A stretch of DNA of 64,000 nucleotides from Plicaturopsis crispa FD-325 SS-3 (taxonomy: Eukaryota > Basidiomycota > Agaricomycetes > Amylocorticiales > Amylocorticiaceae). The position numbers were made by a program, and so were the translations under genes. Within the stretch, counting starts at the first letter, position 1. Each line of letters starts with the position of its first letter. The stretch lies in NCBI GenBank assembly GCA_000827205.1, contig KN832555.1:1944784-2008783 (forward strand), given 5' to 3'. This document shows positions 1 through 12,000 of the stretch, piece by piece. The notes beneath the pieces were generated by a model. The model ran no database searches. It saw only the letters and a list, made by a program, of their open reading frames with translations, and was not told the DNA's origin.

Positions 1-431
1 TTTCCGTGAATGAAACGCCGCCTCTTACTTGTAGCGACATAGGAACGTCAATGTTCGGTCCGGGATTTCTGCTCGCCCCTTGCATTCCACTGCAGTTCAA
101 CTGAACTGCGACGTGCAGCGCTTAGCTGGCAATTTATCCCACACCGGCCCACCAAGAAGGACCGTATACCCCAAGACAGCGATAACGCAATGTCGCTTCA
201 AGGTTTGCACAACGGGCACCCGCTTTTTGGAGGGCATTGCGGAAAGTAGACACTTCACTAGGGCACTTTGTTAAGTAGCCTGATGAGCATTCGAGCAACA
301 CTTGCGCGACCTTACGGACTACAGTGCGCGCGGCAATCTTATGGGTTAGGCCATTGATAAAACATGACAATTTTGACAACAACATTGAGCAACTACAACA
401 TTTTTTAGCCCACAAGGTCCCAGGGTGAGTC
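1..431. other. Intergenic, no gene seen
   Basis: Short open frames exist on both strands, but none has recognisable protein character, splice structure or family similarity. This is sequence downstream of the acid phosphatase gene on the minus strand. Confidence 0.5.
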
Positions 432-2546
432 TCAAGCCGTCGAGTTCCTCAAGGAAGGGGGATACCTCCCATCCACAATATTGTCCGGATCCGGGACCGT
501 GTAATTGGCCTGGCAGTCGAAGGCGTAGTCGACTTCGCTGATGCGTTCCTGGATGCCGCTGATAAAGGCAGGGAGCTCGCAGAGACCGTCGTCGTTGGCT
601 TTGCACCCTTTGATGCCAGTAAGAGGTACGACACCGTCGTTCAGGATCCACCGAATATGCGTCGGCTCGTCTGATGCTGGGCAAGAGAGGACCTGACCAA
701 CAAGCCGAGAGCCGAAGGGAGCGATTTGGTTCACAAAGTACGTCTGCGACGATATATTCGCATCAGTTGAGTGTGCGGCAGATTGCATATGAAATGGCCT
801 TTACCTGGTTTTTAGGAATATGGTCGGTGGGAAGAGGCCCATTTCCAATGAAGCTAGTGAAGTTCATCGCAACAATAACTTTGCAGTGGGCAGTGGTCAA
901 CATACATCAAGCCCCGCGAAATGGATAATACTCACTGGCGGAAATAATCGTGTCGTGGGTAGCATCCACGAAGATAGGCTGATCCAACGGGAACGTCACG
1001 TTGCTCCCAACAATCGTGCTATTCAAGGTAGTGTTGAAGTCGGTGATACGGGTCTTCGTCAAGCGGGAGATGAGCTCCTGCACGTAGCCGATGCCCTGTG
1101 CCGCGCTGGTGGGGTTTCCCGGACCAAAACCGTACCAGAACTCGAGATCTATGGTCACCAATGAGCAAGACAACCACAAGAAACGCAGTTTCCGACATAC
1201 CGTTGGCATATTCGAAGCCTTTCCATTCCTCCTCTGTGAATAAATCACAGAATGCGGAATATCCGAGAGCAACCGTCTGTCAAGTAAGACATATATAAGA
1301 AAAATGAACAGCATTTTGGCAGAACTACCGACTTCGTAAGGGCACAGCTCCTGCATGGCGAACACCGTCGTAGTGTTGAGCTCGATGCCCTTGATATGAG
1401 CAGACAAGCGTTTGACGGCAGGAGCCAAGTAGATCTCGATCCATTTGTTAGCCGCAACAGAGCCGATTTCGCTGACATTGGTGTTTGCATTGTAGCAGGT
1501 ATTCCACGGCGCGAGTGTGTTGTTGAATCCGTCCTCCTCTATGGATATTAGTTGATGGTAGTCAGTTGTGAAAGTCTGGACATCGAAGAATCCGGCGGCA
1601 AAGTTCAGCGCAGATGCGACCATACGAGCTACGAAATCATGAATGTTCAGTAAGCTCGACATGTTCACACAGATGTCATTCCCACCTTCAGATGTCGTCC
1701 TGAAAACAGGCAGGTCCTTGAAGCCGTTGAGCAAGTGACCATACTGCATACGGAAACCGACTCCGAGATTGAATCTTGGATACACATTCTATTTAGTTTC
1801 AAGTCCGTGCAAGATGAATCCTGCAAACTCACAGCTGCTGACGACCGTACGGCGTCAAGATTTCAGCACCCAACTTGTAAGTCCAAGTGTTGAGGAATGA
1901 CAACGGGCCCGTTGCGCTGAATCCGTTGCCTTTGGCCGCCTCTTGAAAGACACCTCCCAGGTTCGCAGGATAACCGCCGGAAGTGGGATATCTGGCACCG
2001 TGTCGGTGCAGAAGATGTGCCTGAGTCAGCTCGCAGCCGTCCGGGACCTGTGGCGATGTCTTGGGTAGACCGAACGCCTTTGACTCGATGGAAACAAAGG
2101 GCGCGAGATTCCCCCAGTGCGCCATAATGTCAAATCCAGAGACGTGGTCCGACGTATTTGCTTCTACCAACGGGAATGTGTTGGAACTCTTAGCATAAAC
2201 GGGAGCAGTGGCGATTGCTTCCGGCTGGTCTCCAGCTAGTGGGCCAGTACGCGTCAGTATAACGCGTTCCCAGGTCACTTCGACTTTACGCACTTGGGGT
2301 GGGTCCGGCAAATCCGACTACTCGAATTTATCAGACAAATCCAACGCGTATAAGAATATGCGGCAAACCTTGGCTTGCGACCGGGAAATTAGGGTCGTTT
2401 GCAGTCGCAGTCGCGTTGGCAGGCGGGAATATGGCTGTGGAGGTAGAGCCCGCGTAGGAAGACGTGGAACCATTTTCTGCACGTCGAAATCCTGCAGACG
2501 CGACCGTGAACGGCAAGGCGGCTAGCAGTGCGGAAGCAACCAGCAT
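432..2546 (-). CDS. Secreted histidine acid phosphatase / phytase-like
   Basis: Branch-2 histidine phosphatase that would release phosphate from organic phosphomonoesters (phytate or others) outside the cell. The protein begins with a hydrophobic signal peptide (MLVASALLAALPFTVASA). The catalytic signature RHGARYPT lies in the exon around 1833-2235, and the proton-donor HD motif (ATHDTIIS) is near 960. Other family landmarks are WGNLAPF, a GFGPGNP stretch, and many Asn-glycosylation sites. Introns interrupt the frame. Exon 1 is 2369-2546, a 24-nt exon 2 is 2294-2317, exon 3 is 1833-2235, the next begins at 1774, and the last carries the Cys-rich C-terminus ending at 432. The start is fixed by the signal peptide and a TATA element 60 bp upstream. 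Phytase versus general acid phosphatase cannot be decided from motifs alone. Confidence 0.93.
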
Positions 2547-2604
2547 TTTGGAGGAGAAATCTAGGGGGAGGAGCGTAAAGCATCTCGAAAGCGAAGAACA
2601 GTCG

Positions 2605-2612
2605 TATTTATA
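2605..2612 (-). promoter_or_regulatory. TATA element of the acid phosphatase gene
   Basis: Reads TATAAATA on the minus strand, about 60 bp upstream of the acid phosphatase ATG, a normal distance for a fungal TATA box. Confidence 0.55.
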
Positions 2613-4191
2613 TGCCGTTCACGGCGCTACCCGACGCGCCAGATGCCAACGTGCGTCTATGGCACGATTGGCCTGCATCGAGTCGGCGGCCCCATCATGT
2701 GGCCCTAGGGCCCTATGCCCCATTAAATGCTATGCAAGAGCGGAACCGCCGTTGATCGTGTCTCGTTGATGCCGATGAAAGAAGGTCTGTGCTCGCGAAT
2801 ACCTTGATGAAGATCAACCGACAGACCCAGCTGGAGAAATGGCGCACTCAATCAGTACATAGTGAAACGTTGTGGACGAGGAGAGAATCGCCACCAAAGA
2901 CACAGCGGTAAGTACCAACCTTTGAATCAGCACAACTAGTATTGAATCTGTTACAGCCGTGTTGACACTGTTGTAGAGCGTGGAGAACGTGCGCGGCAGA
3001 GTGGAACACGGCCCCTTAGACTAGACCCGCGCAGTCGACCACGCGCGCACACGGCTTGTCTTCAGCCTCCATCATCTCCTCTATCGTGTACGCGAACCTG
3101 AAGACCTATTTATCTGCGGTGCAAACGTGCTACACAAAACACCGACTTTTATTGACGCGTTAAATAATCCGAATCGGCGACGGGCCAGAGTCTTACACTG
3201 CGGACATGCATGGCATACGCATCGTATGCGTTCAGAGTCAGCGCAGTCAAACTACCAGGCACTGGCAAGCGCGGGCAAGTCGATCGGCACTTCCACGGAT
3301 GGTCTGAGTCCACGTCGTCCCAACGATGACGATATTGCTCTGTACCAGCAGGCTTACACGAGTAAGTAACAGCCATCGACTCGGAATGCTCTCGGACACA
3401 CTCGGAATGCTCTCGGACACACTTTGGGCATCGATGTGAGCAAACACATCATACTTACTCCCCCTTGTGCCCATAACTGACCCAGCTCTACGGAGGTCAC
3501 CAAAGTCTCAAGTTTGTGGGCGGACATTTCAGGCCTCACCTTCCGCTACAATCAGGGCGACGTCAACGGTTCACTAAATGAACTATGGTCCGCCCGCACG
3601 ATATCCAACACCGCTCGAGCCTAAGACGCGACAGGTTTCCGAATTCTTATCCTCCATAGTCCTTCATGGGCAGCTGAGATGCACATCTGCTAGAAAGCGT
3701 CGCAGCGCTCTAGCAGGCGGTGGCTCAATATGTTCTTGTGTTATGCTCAAATTCACTTTGTACCCACCGAACGACATATCCTGCAACCGCGCAACCACTA
3801 TTTGACATGGATTTTCAATGTCGGGATTAAGCCGCAACACCTTGTCCCAACTACCACTGGTAAATTTCCGTCCAACTCCCGAGTCGTTTGCATCTGCCCT
3901 CATTCAGCGTTTGCTGCATCGCAATGCAATGACTCTTGCGCCGCAAACGCGTTGGCAGTGACTTTATGTCATGCATATGGATCTACAGCTTTGTTGACAG
4001 TTGCGGCCCTTGATGCTCCTGGCACTGCTGAGCACTGACGATGTCCTGCTCTGGAGTTCTCGTGATAACTTTAGCTTCTATTTGTTCCGGCGCGATCCCG
4101 ACTAAAACACTCAGCCTTCAGGAAGCACTCGACCTCGATAAGCAACTCGCGAACATGCAGGCGAGATAGCGATTTTGGTGAGTCTTATGCG
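2613..4191. other. Intergenic between phosphatase and transporter
   Basis: About 1.6 kb with no open frame showing family similarity. It must hold the divergent promoters of the phosphatase (minus) and the MFS transporter (plus), and contains one exact 21-bp tandem duplication. Confidence 0.5.
3381..3422. repeat. Exact 21-bp tandem duplication
   Basis: The unit TCGGAATGCTCTCGGACACA plus C occurs twice head to tail with no mismatch, at 3381-3401 and 3402-3422. The copy number is low and no function is evident. Confidence 0.9.
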
Positions 4192-4198
4192 TATAAAA
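4192..4198 (+). promoter_or_regulatory. TATA element of the MFS transporter
   Basis: TATAAAA about 85 bp upstream of the transporter ATG. Confidence 0.5.
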
Positions 4199-4282
4199 CG
4201 AATATGACTAGTTACAAGAAGAACGTACAGATTCACAGGAACCCCCCACAAAAGATCTTGATCTTGCGAGCATCTGCATAAC

Positions 4283-6985
4283 ATGTCTATCGAATCCAAT
4301 GATGGGAAGACGAAGGAGCGGGACTTGTCCGTCACGGTCAGTCCTACGGCTGGGCTTGGTGACAATGCCTATCGCCCGGACGTAGATGTCTCCGGCGTCG
4401 ATGAGCGGAAACTCTTACGCAAAATCGACATACATGTCATCCCATGGCTCGCCTTGTTGTATCTACTCAACTTCTTGGACAGAGGCAGTATCGGAAATGC
4501 GAAGGTGAGCGATCACAATACGTCACGATGAAGCTATGACTTCTGCATTCTGCTTACCGCCTGCTTCGCTCTACAGCTATACGGAATGGAAACATACCTG
4601 CATATCACAGACAAGCAGTACTTGATTGCATTGACCATCTTTTTCTTCCCATATTCTCTATTTGAGGTATGTTTACTCTTGTCAGATTGAAAGCCTTGTG
4701 ATACTGAAGATGACTAGCCGGCAAGTAATGTCGTATTGAAGAGAATTCGGCCAGGAATATGGCTTTCCACTATGATGCTACTGTGGGGGATTGTCATGGT
4801 ACTTTCAAGAGAAGACCGTTTACTTTCAGCTTACTCATGTCATGATCTTCGTAGACATTGCACGGCGTCGCTGAAAATTATAGCGGCTTGATAGGTAAAC
4901 TCGCTGCCTCTCCCGATATGCTCTCAGAAAGATTGACCGACTTCATATATAGCTCTGCGCTTTTTCCTGGGCCTCGCAGAGTCAGGTAATTGATCCACTT
5001 CGTCAGTGCTCAAATGTGCCTTCATCTTATATTTGTCACGAAATATAGGGCTGTATCCTGGCATTGTGTTCTATATATCCTGGTAGGTGGTTCGCATGCG
5101 AATCGAAGGAGTCCGTGCTAACAATGCCGCTCGTCATTGTCAGCTGGTATCGACGGTCGGAGGTGAATAATTTTCGCCGCCATGGCACCACTGAAGAAGG
5201 CTGAAAGAAATTTCTGGTCAGCTCGGAACCCGAGTTGCTTTGTTCTTTTCTTCGGCTTCACTGGCTGGTGCATTTAGTAAGTTTTGCTCCATCGCCTTGT
5301 TGGGGACAACTCAACGACACTCCTTATAGGTGGCCTACTTGCCGCTGGCATCCAGAATATGCATGGCATAGGCGGAAAGCCTGGATGGGCCTGGATATTC
5401 ATCCTCGAGGGCTTGTTCACCGTCCTTGCGGCCTGTGTGTCGTATTTTGTGATCGCAGATTTTCCGATTGAAGCCAAATTTCTATCGGAGGCAGAACGTG
5501 CGTTTGTTTTGTTGGTACTGAACTTCGAGTGCCACTAACGCGGGTGCACATATGAAGGCGTGTTTGTCATCAGACGCCTTCAGGATGATTTGCAGTATAG
5601 CGCAGCCGGAGAGAAGTTCAAATTTGAATACGTATGGCAAAGTCTTGCGGACTGGAAGACATGGATTGCTAGTAAGAACGATCGTCTCATGCTACATCAT
5701 CGGGGAGCTGACGGTATGATTACCAGTGGGAATCTACATGGGCTTGTATGTGGTCTTGGTTTCCACACGCCCCTGCGCCGCTGAATGTACCGTAGTGATG
5801 GCCCTCTGTTTGCATTCTCTCTTTTTACGCCGACGATTATCAATCAGGTATGTCTTCCTGAATTATCACCGCGGAGTATCTGGCCATCTAACGGGCTGAT
5901 ATTTTTGCGGGGTAGCTGGGTCTGTGGTGTATCTATACCTGCACCTTGGGTGTCACTTATCTTGTGCTACTAATAGGTTTCCAAGCTACTGCCGCGAATC
6001 TTCTCTCTGTCCCCGTGTACGCCTGGAGTGCCATAATGACACTTGTTATTGGGGTATTAGGCGATCGCTTTGGACACCGTGGATACATCAATCTGTGGGT
6101 CGTCCATACCCCTCTCGCGGTTTCTCGCTGACGCCGTTTTCGTTTTGAAGTGCCCTGTTTGGCAGCGGGCTAGTGGGATATATCATCCTGATTGCTTCCA
6201 CGAATGGGCCACTGTCATACTTCGCCACCTTCCTAGCTGCATCGTACGTCAAATCTATCTTCCCATAGGATTTGTACTCTTGGGCTTACTGTGTACAAGT
6301 GCAATCTATCCTACAATCCGTGAGACGCCCCGCTTTTATTATTCACCGCTGATACTTACTCTAATATTGACTCTAGCAAACTCTGTGTAAGTGTTGTATA
6401 CTCTTCGTGAACATCTACCGGCAGTGCACTTACTTTACTGCGATAAATTAGGGCGTGGGTAGCATCTAACGTCGAAGGGTGCGTTCTTGCTCGTCATTGT
6501 CCCTGGAACTAAAACTCATTGAGATTTCTTTCTAGTTCCTACAAGCGCAGTGTTACTCTTGCCATGGCTATCGGATTGTGCGTCACCGTGCCTACTACCT
6601 AACTCACAATATCTGACCGCTTGAACTAGTGGGAATCTCAACGGCGCAGTCACATCAAACGTTGTGCGTATCTATGCTTCAGAGCCAAAGAAATTAATGC
6701 TGCAGGTACTGACTGCGAGCGTAGTATCGTGCAGTGGACAAGCCGTGGTACAGGCTCGGGCATGGAATTGTGCTGGCGTACATAGCCATCGGCTGGCTCT
6801 GCTCGCTCCTGTTCCTTGTTCTCTTGAAACGAGAGAACGCACGGAAGGCGCGTGGGGATCGGGACGAGGTCATCTCGGGTGTAGAGAACAAACGCGCCCA
6901 CGAACGAAACGGGCAGTTCGCCAGCGTAGAGGACGCAAGAAGGGAGCGAGGAGACAGGTGGAGCGGTTTCCAGTATACCCTCTGA
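4283..6985 (+). CDS. MFS transporter, DAL5/allantoate-type anion:cation symporter
   Basis: Plasma-membrane permease of the anion:cation symporter group, whose fungal members carry allantoate, nicotinate, pantothenate and related organic anions; the substrate here is unknown. The N-terminus ends in a conserved segment before helix 1 (KIDIHVIPWLALLYLLNFLDRG). The spliced frame then gives family motifs GLYPGIVFYIS, WYRRSE followed by LGTRVALFFSSASLAGAF, GWAWIFILEG, WIAMGIYMGFDGPLFAF and DRFGHRGY. The C-terminus is a charged cytoplasmic tail (KRENARKARGDRDEV). The gene is cut by about ten or more short introns; one small exon holds only the MGIYMGF segment. No frameshift or in-frame stop is needed in the model, so the gene looks intact. 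Confidence 0.9.
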
Positions 6986-7159
6986 GGTCAGACATGTCGT
7001 CGGACACTGTCTCGTAACGAATATAATGAACTGTGATACCTGTGTACCTATTTATCTTGTGCGAGAATGAACCCGGAGCTAGTGATGTATAGTGGTGCTT
7101 GAAATTAAATATGAAAATATGGTACATGCCAACGAAGATGCTATACCCGTAGAAAAACC

Positions 7160-9731
7160 TTAGGGTCTGTCCGAGTCTATCCTTGTTGCCGTAGCTAAAG
7201 GTGCAGGTGCAGGTCCGGGCCCAGGTGCATCTTGTGCGCCAGGCATGTCCTCCATGGGTGGCGGTGCATCACTTTCACCCCGATTCTTGTCTAACCACTT
7301 GTCCATGTCGTCCGAGCGGCCGATAAATGGCCGTTTGCCGAGAAGATCAATCATGTCCTCGCTACGTTTGATGGTCAGCTATGTAGACGATAGGGAGAGA
7401 AGAATCATATGGAACGTACCGAGTAATGACCTCCTTCTTAAGGAGCAGCTGCGCGACCTTCTCGACTTCAGGACGGTACTTGGTCAAGAGCTCCTTCGTC
7501 CGTTGATGTGCGTCACTAGAAAGATGTGTTGATTAGACCATGACAGTGAAAGAGTAAAAAAGGAGCATACGTGATCATTTTCCGCACTTCAAAGTCGAGC
7601 ATCTCGCCGGTCTTCTCGCTAAACGGTTTCGTCCAGCCCTCACTTGTGCCCTGTCGGCCGCCATAGCTCACGGGCCCGATGACGCCGTTCATGCCGTAGT
7701 TTGCGCAGGCCTCGAAAGCCATACGCGTGATCTTCTGTAAATCGTCCTGAGCGCCCGTAGTGATGTTATCCAGACCGAAGAATATTTCCTCCGACACACG
7801 CCCACCGAGCGTCATGCAGATGCGGTCCATCATTTGGGGCGTGGACAGAAGATAACGGTCGGGTGGAAGATACTGCGAGGAGGAACGTTAGGTCGCGAAT
7901 TAATTGGCTATTAACCGGACAGTGAACATACCTGAGCGTAACCGAGAGCGCCAACACCGCGAGGGATGATGCTGACTTTGAGGAGCGGGTCAGCGTGCTC
8001 CAAGAACCATCCGCACACTGCGTGACCAGCTTCATGGTAGGCGACCGTCTTCTTCTCCTCAGGGCTTAGCACCCTGCTCTTCCGCTCTAGACCAGCAATA
8101 ACACGCTCGATAGCACTCTCAAAGTCCTTCTCCTCGACCCACTCCCCTGATCTGCGTGCGGCGTGTAGAGCGGCCTCGTTACACACGTTCGCGATGTCTG
8201 CACCGGAGAAGCCGGGAGTGAGGACCGCAAGCTTCTGACCGAGGTTGTCGACGTCGGCGAGTTCTTTGGTGAGGCGAAGGGGGCCGAGGTGAACGAGGAA
8301 GATACCCTTGCGTCCAGATACATCGGGTCGGTCGATGGCGATGTGTCGGTCAAAGCGACCAGGACGCATAAGCGCGGGGTCGAGCACGTCTGGCCTGTTT
8401 GTACCCGCGAGCACTACGACGTGTTCCTGCGTCCCGAAGCCATCCATCTCAACGAGCAGTTGATTGAGCGTCGACTCACGCTCATCGTTGCCGCCCATGT
8501 TGCCGCCTTTCGACCGCGCCTTACCGATGGCGTCAATCTCGTCGACAAAGATGATACACGGTGCGTTCTTCTTGGCCGACGCGAAGAGGTCGCGTACACG
8601 GGAAGAACCAACACCGACGAACATCTCGACGAATTCAGAGCCGGAGACGGAGAGAAAGGGGACATTGGCTTCGCCTGCGGTCGCTTTCGCGAGGAGCGTC
8701 TTGCCTGTTCCCGGAGGCCCAGAGAGGATGGCGCCCCGAGGAATCTTCGCACCGAGCTTCTCGTATTTGGCGGGCTCCTTCAGGAATTTGACGAATTCCA
8801 TGATCTCCTCCTTGGCCTCGTCCATTCCGGCAACGTCCTTGAATTTGACCTTGACATCGGTGTCCTGATTAAAGAGCTTTGCCTTGCTCTTTCCGATATT
8901 GAAGATACCGCCTGAACCTCCACCACCTCCACCTGTCCGCCGCATCATCCACAGCATCAAACCCAGAATGGCAACGGTAGGCGCGAATGTGAGGACTGCG
9001 CCTAATATCGAGACCTCTTCGTGGTAAGCAACGGGAAGACGTTCGTGACTGGGTATCCCGAGCTCCTTCTGGGCTTCGTCAAGCTTGCGCTCGAATGCCT
9101 CGACGCTGCCTATCGAGAAGTAGTAGTCCCCACCACCCACAGACCCCGGGTACATGGTGCCAGTCGCGTTGGAGTGCAACTTGACGCGCACCTTGTTCCC
9201 ATTAACAACGACGAGCTTGTCGACGAGACCCTTGTCGAGGAAGGCAGTACGGAACTCCTGCCATGTAATCTCGCGTGACTGGGAAGTAGAAGTACCGTTG
9301 GCCGTGAAGTAGGCGACAGCAATGGACGTCGCGATGATGATGAGCTGGTTGGTGTTCGGCGTGTTATTGTTGGGACCCCCTCCACCTTTTCCATTAGGTG
9401 GTGGTTGGGGCTTCGAGCCTGTCTCCTGATCTGCGCGCTCGCCGCCCTTCTGGGATTGCTGCTGGTGATACCGTTGGAAAAAGCCCTCGAGACCGGACGG
9501 AATCTCTGGTGTGTTATCTGCTTTGTTTCCCGAGACCTCCTCCTTCCCTTTCCCCTTCCCTTGCCCAGCCTCCTTCGCCGCGTTCTTAGTCCTGCTCTTT
9601 GGCGACTTTTTGTCGTCGGCATTCGGGTTTTCGGAGGGAGTCGCAAAAGCGCGCTGCCATCTTGTTGAACTGAGCGAGAGCACCCGTCTGCTCGCAAGCC
9701 TTGAGGGTACGCCCAGCGAACGAGACAACAT
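7160..9731 (-). CDS. Mitochondrial m-AAA protease (FtsH/AFG3/YTA10-12 type)
   Basis: ATP-dependent zinc metalloprotease of the inner mitochondrial membrane, active in the matrix in quality control and processing of membrane proteins. Four exons (9731-7932, 7872-7571, 7515-7420, 7361-7160) give exactly 2400 nt and 799 residues. Residues 1-30 form an Arg/Ser-rich presequence. Transmembrane segments lie near 129-143 and 241-262 and flank an intermembrane domain. Walker A GPPGTGKT is at 338-345, Walker B ([10 protein letters not shown]) follows, and the zinc site HEAGH is at about 566-570. The two membrane spans and size fit the m-AAA rather than the i-AAA (Yme1) type. The chosen ATG is where the mitochondrial presequence begins; the same frame stays open further upstream, but that part does not look like presequence. 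Confidence 0.95.
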
Positions 9732-10392
9732 GTATAGATGATGGAAGTAAAGGACAAGGAGGACGGCGGCAAGACGGAGGACTTTGCAGCCACTGACTAA
9801 CCTCGACCGCACTCGATTCGCTTCGGCATCGCGCACGTAATCGGAACGTCCCTCGGGATCCGGCCACGTTCTCGCCCCGCTTGCCTCCGCTTCAAGGTTT
9901 CGTTCATACTTACACTCAAAATCCAAGAAAAATAACACGAATTTCTGGTTCTACTCGAGAGGATTCTGTATTTTCACGACAACATAACTCACAAGACAAC
10001 ATCCGACTTGCCACCGTGAAATGATTGTAAGTAGCAGCTATATTGGTATACTGAGCGGTTCTACTTGCAATTGTGCATGGGCTACAGTACTAGTTTACGG
10101 GTCTGCTACAAACAACAAGTATTATTGAAGACCTCACGTTACCGAATCGCGAGAAACAAATCGACCGGCACCGTACGAACTGCTCCAGGTATGCCATACT
10201 AACCCTCTGACCCTTCATGACAGTTCTTGGCGATGCGAGAAATAGCCGAAATCGTAGCGTCTATTCATCTCTTTGAACGTTCATGTGTGCGACTGAATAT
10301 CTCTCCTACTGTATCTCTAGGTCCTTTCCCGGCGGCCCGCCAATTTAAGCCGCTGTATGCTTTCTCGGGCCGCCATATAGCTGTCCTTCGTC
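9732..10392. other. Divergent promoter region
   Basis: About 0.7 kb between the m-AAA gene (minus) and the LPMO-like gene (plus). No further gene is seen. Confidence 0.6.
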
Positions 10393-10398
10393 TATAAA
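10393..10398 (+). promoter_or_regulatory. TATA element of the LPMO-like gene
   Basis: TATAAA 40-45 bp upstream of the ATG at 10438, within a purine-rich stretch. Confidence 0.5.
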
Positions 10399-10437
10399 GG
10401 CGAAGGGGACGAATAACATGAATCGATACACCAGAGG

Positions 10438-11404
10438 ATGTTTTCTACCGCACTATTTCCCCTTGTTTTCGCAGCTCACGCGTTGGCGCACGGCGTCGTC
10501 ACTACCCCGACTCCTCGGAAGGTGCGCATGCTCAGTGGTCTCAATTTCGTCTCAATAACAACGATCGGCTCGTAGATTGGTTCTGCGGTGAAGTCTGCGT
10601 GCGGGACTGCCGTCTACAACGAGTTGAAGTCCGGTATGTGTTCTGCCAGATCTCCAGATTTTTTCAAGCGGTGGGCAAGGCGCTGATTCTGTTATAGATG
10701 AGTACGGCCCCGTATGTCTTGTTAGGATGTGTTGCTTTCCAAAGTCCTGAACCCGAGTCATTAGATCGAGAACTCTGTAGCCAAGGAAGACAGCACGTAT
10801 AATGCAGACGAATGCCACCTTTATTTCTGCCGTGGCTACGAGGTACTTGCCTGTCTACCCCATTTGATATTATCCGTGACACTGAAAGCCAACGACGCAG
10901 TACGCCGATAACACCGACAACATCCGCGCATATGCCGCAGGAACAGAGGTCGCATTCCACGTCGACCTCGAAGCTCACCACACAGGACTTGCCGTGCGTC
11001 CACCCGCTAATTCAACCTATTGAACCTCAGTCATAGATGCAACATCTCGTTTCTAGAATGTATCGGTGGTACGGCGTTCCTGTCCGTATCTAATTATTTT
11101 TCCTCCTGACCCCGGTCCCTAGGTCGACGTTGCCGCACGGACCGTCATAGGATCCCCGCTGTTCAACTGGCCAGTCTACGCCAACGAATCACTGCCCCCC
11201 GCCGAGTGGCCCGCAAACGAAAGTAGGCAGAATCAATCATGTACACCAGTACGGCTACTAACTGGTGTCCTAGCCGATTTCACCGTGACGGTGCCCGACC
11301 TCGGCACGAAGTGTGCCACTGCGGGCGCTTGCGCTATCCAGTGGTGGTGGTACGCGTACAGCAATGACCAGACCTATGAGAGCTGTGTCGACTTTACACA
11401 GTAG
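10438..11404 (+). CDS. Small secreted LPMO-like (chitin-binding type-4-like) protein
   Basis: An 18-residue signal peptide ends in ALA, directly followed by His (ALA/HGVVTTPTPRK). Cleavage would therefore leave an N-terminal histidine, as in copper lytic polysaccharide monooxygenases. Eight exons (10438-10521, 10576-10633, 10698-10711, 10765-10842, 10901-10993, 11057-11065, 11123-11222, 11274-11404) total 567 nt, or 188 aa. The 14-nt and 9-nt exons are needed to keep the frame (SDEYGP and NVSV). Inner landmarks are PRKIG, SACGTAVYN, CRGYEYADNTDN, His residues in DLEAHHTG, and the tail IQWWWYAYSNDQTYESC. This matches basidiomycete proteins often annotated as chitin-binding type-4 domain; substrate and activity are unproven. 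An upstream ATG at 10418 was rejected because it gives no signal peptide. Confidence 0.85.
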
Positions 11405-12000
11405 CAAATGACGCTTATGTACTCCAACTTTTCCCGGCGCTCGTCTGAATCACGACAAAGTGTACTAGTACTCCAGTCTTCACTCTGCCGCAGGCACATT
11501 TTACAATGACAAGGAGTGTGGTATTCTGGTATGGGAGCGTCGACGTCTACATGAGCCACAAAACGATTATAAAGTAAAGGGGGCACAAATGAGGGGCGGG
11601 TAAACGGGGAACAGACGGTGACATGAACAAGGTCCATGGGTAGTGAGACGACAGATGAGTGAGGCTAGTCATGAGAGTGAATGGGAACCCGAACGAAAAT
11701 ATATGTGCTAGAAATCGAAAATATTGATAACAGCGCGCATTAAGAGTATAGATGGCAAGGTATATGGGGTGTAATGCATAGCGATGTGTGGGACCAAAGA
11801 AAAAAGGGTCAAGGTGTACAACAAAAATCAAAGGCAAAGTGTAAACACACACATAGATATCATAAAGTAGGAGGCGGGAAATGAGCCGTAATGAATGTGA
11901 AAGATCCTCCAGACCAGGGCGATGAACGCAAATAATAGATGAACAGCGAAGGCGAGACCGCTCCCAAGAGATATAGGCAGTATGAACATCAGCGCGCACC
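11405..12000. other. Convergent intergenic region
   Basis: About 600 bp between two gene 3' ends. It is AT-richer than its surroundings and no gene is supported. The long minus-strand frame here lacks protein-like composition. Confidence 0.55.

Noticed and set aside
8289-9793. Several 100-230-codon frames antisense to, or out of phase with, the m-AAA protease exon
   Set aside because: They are shadows of a high-GC coding exon; the protease frame shows full family conservation.
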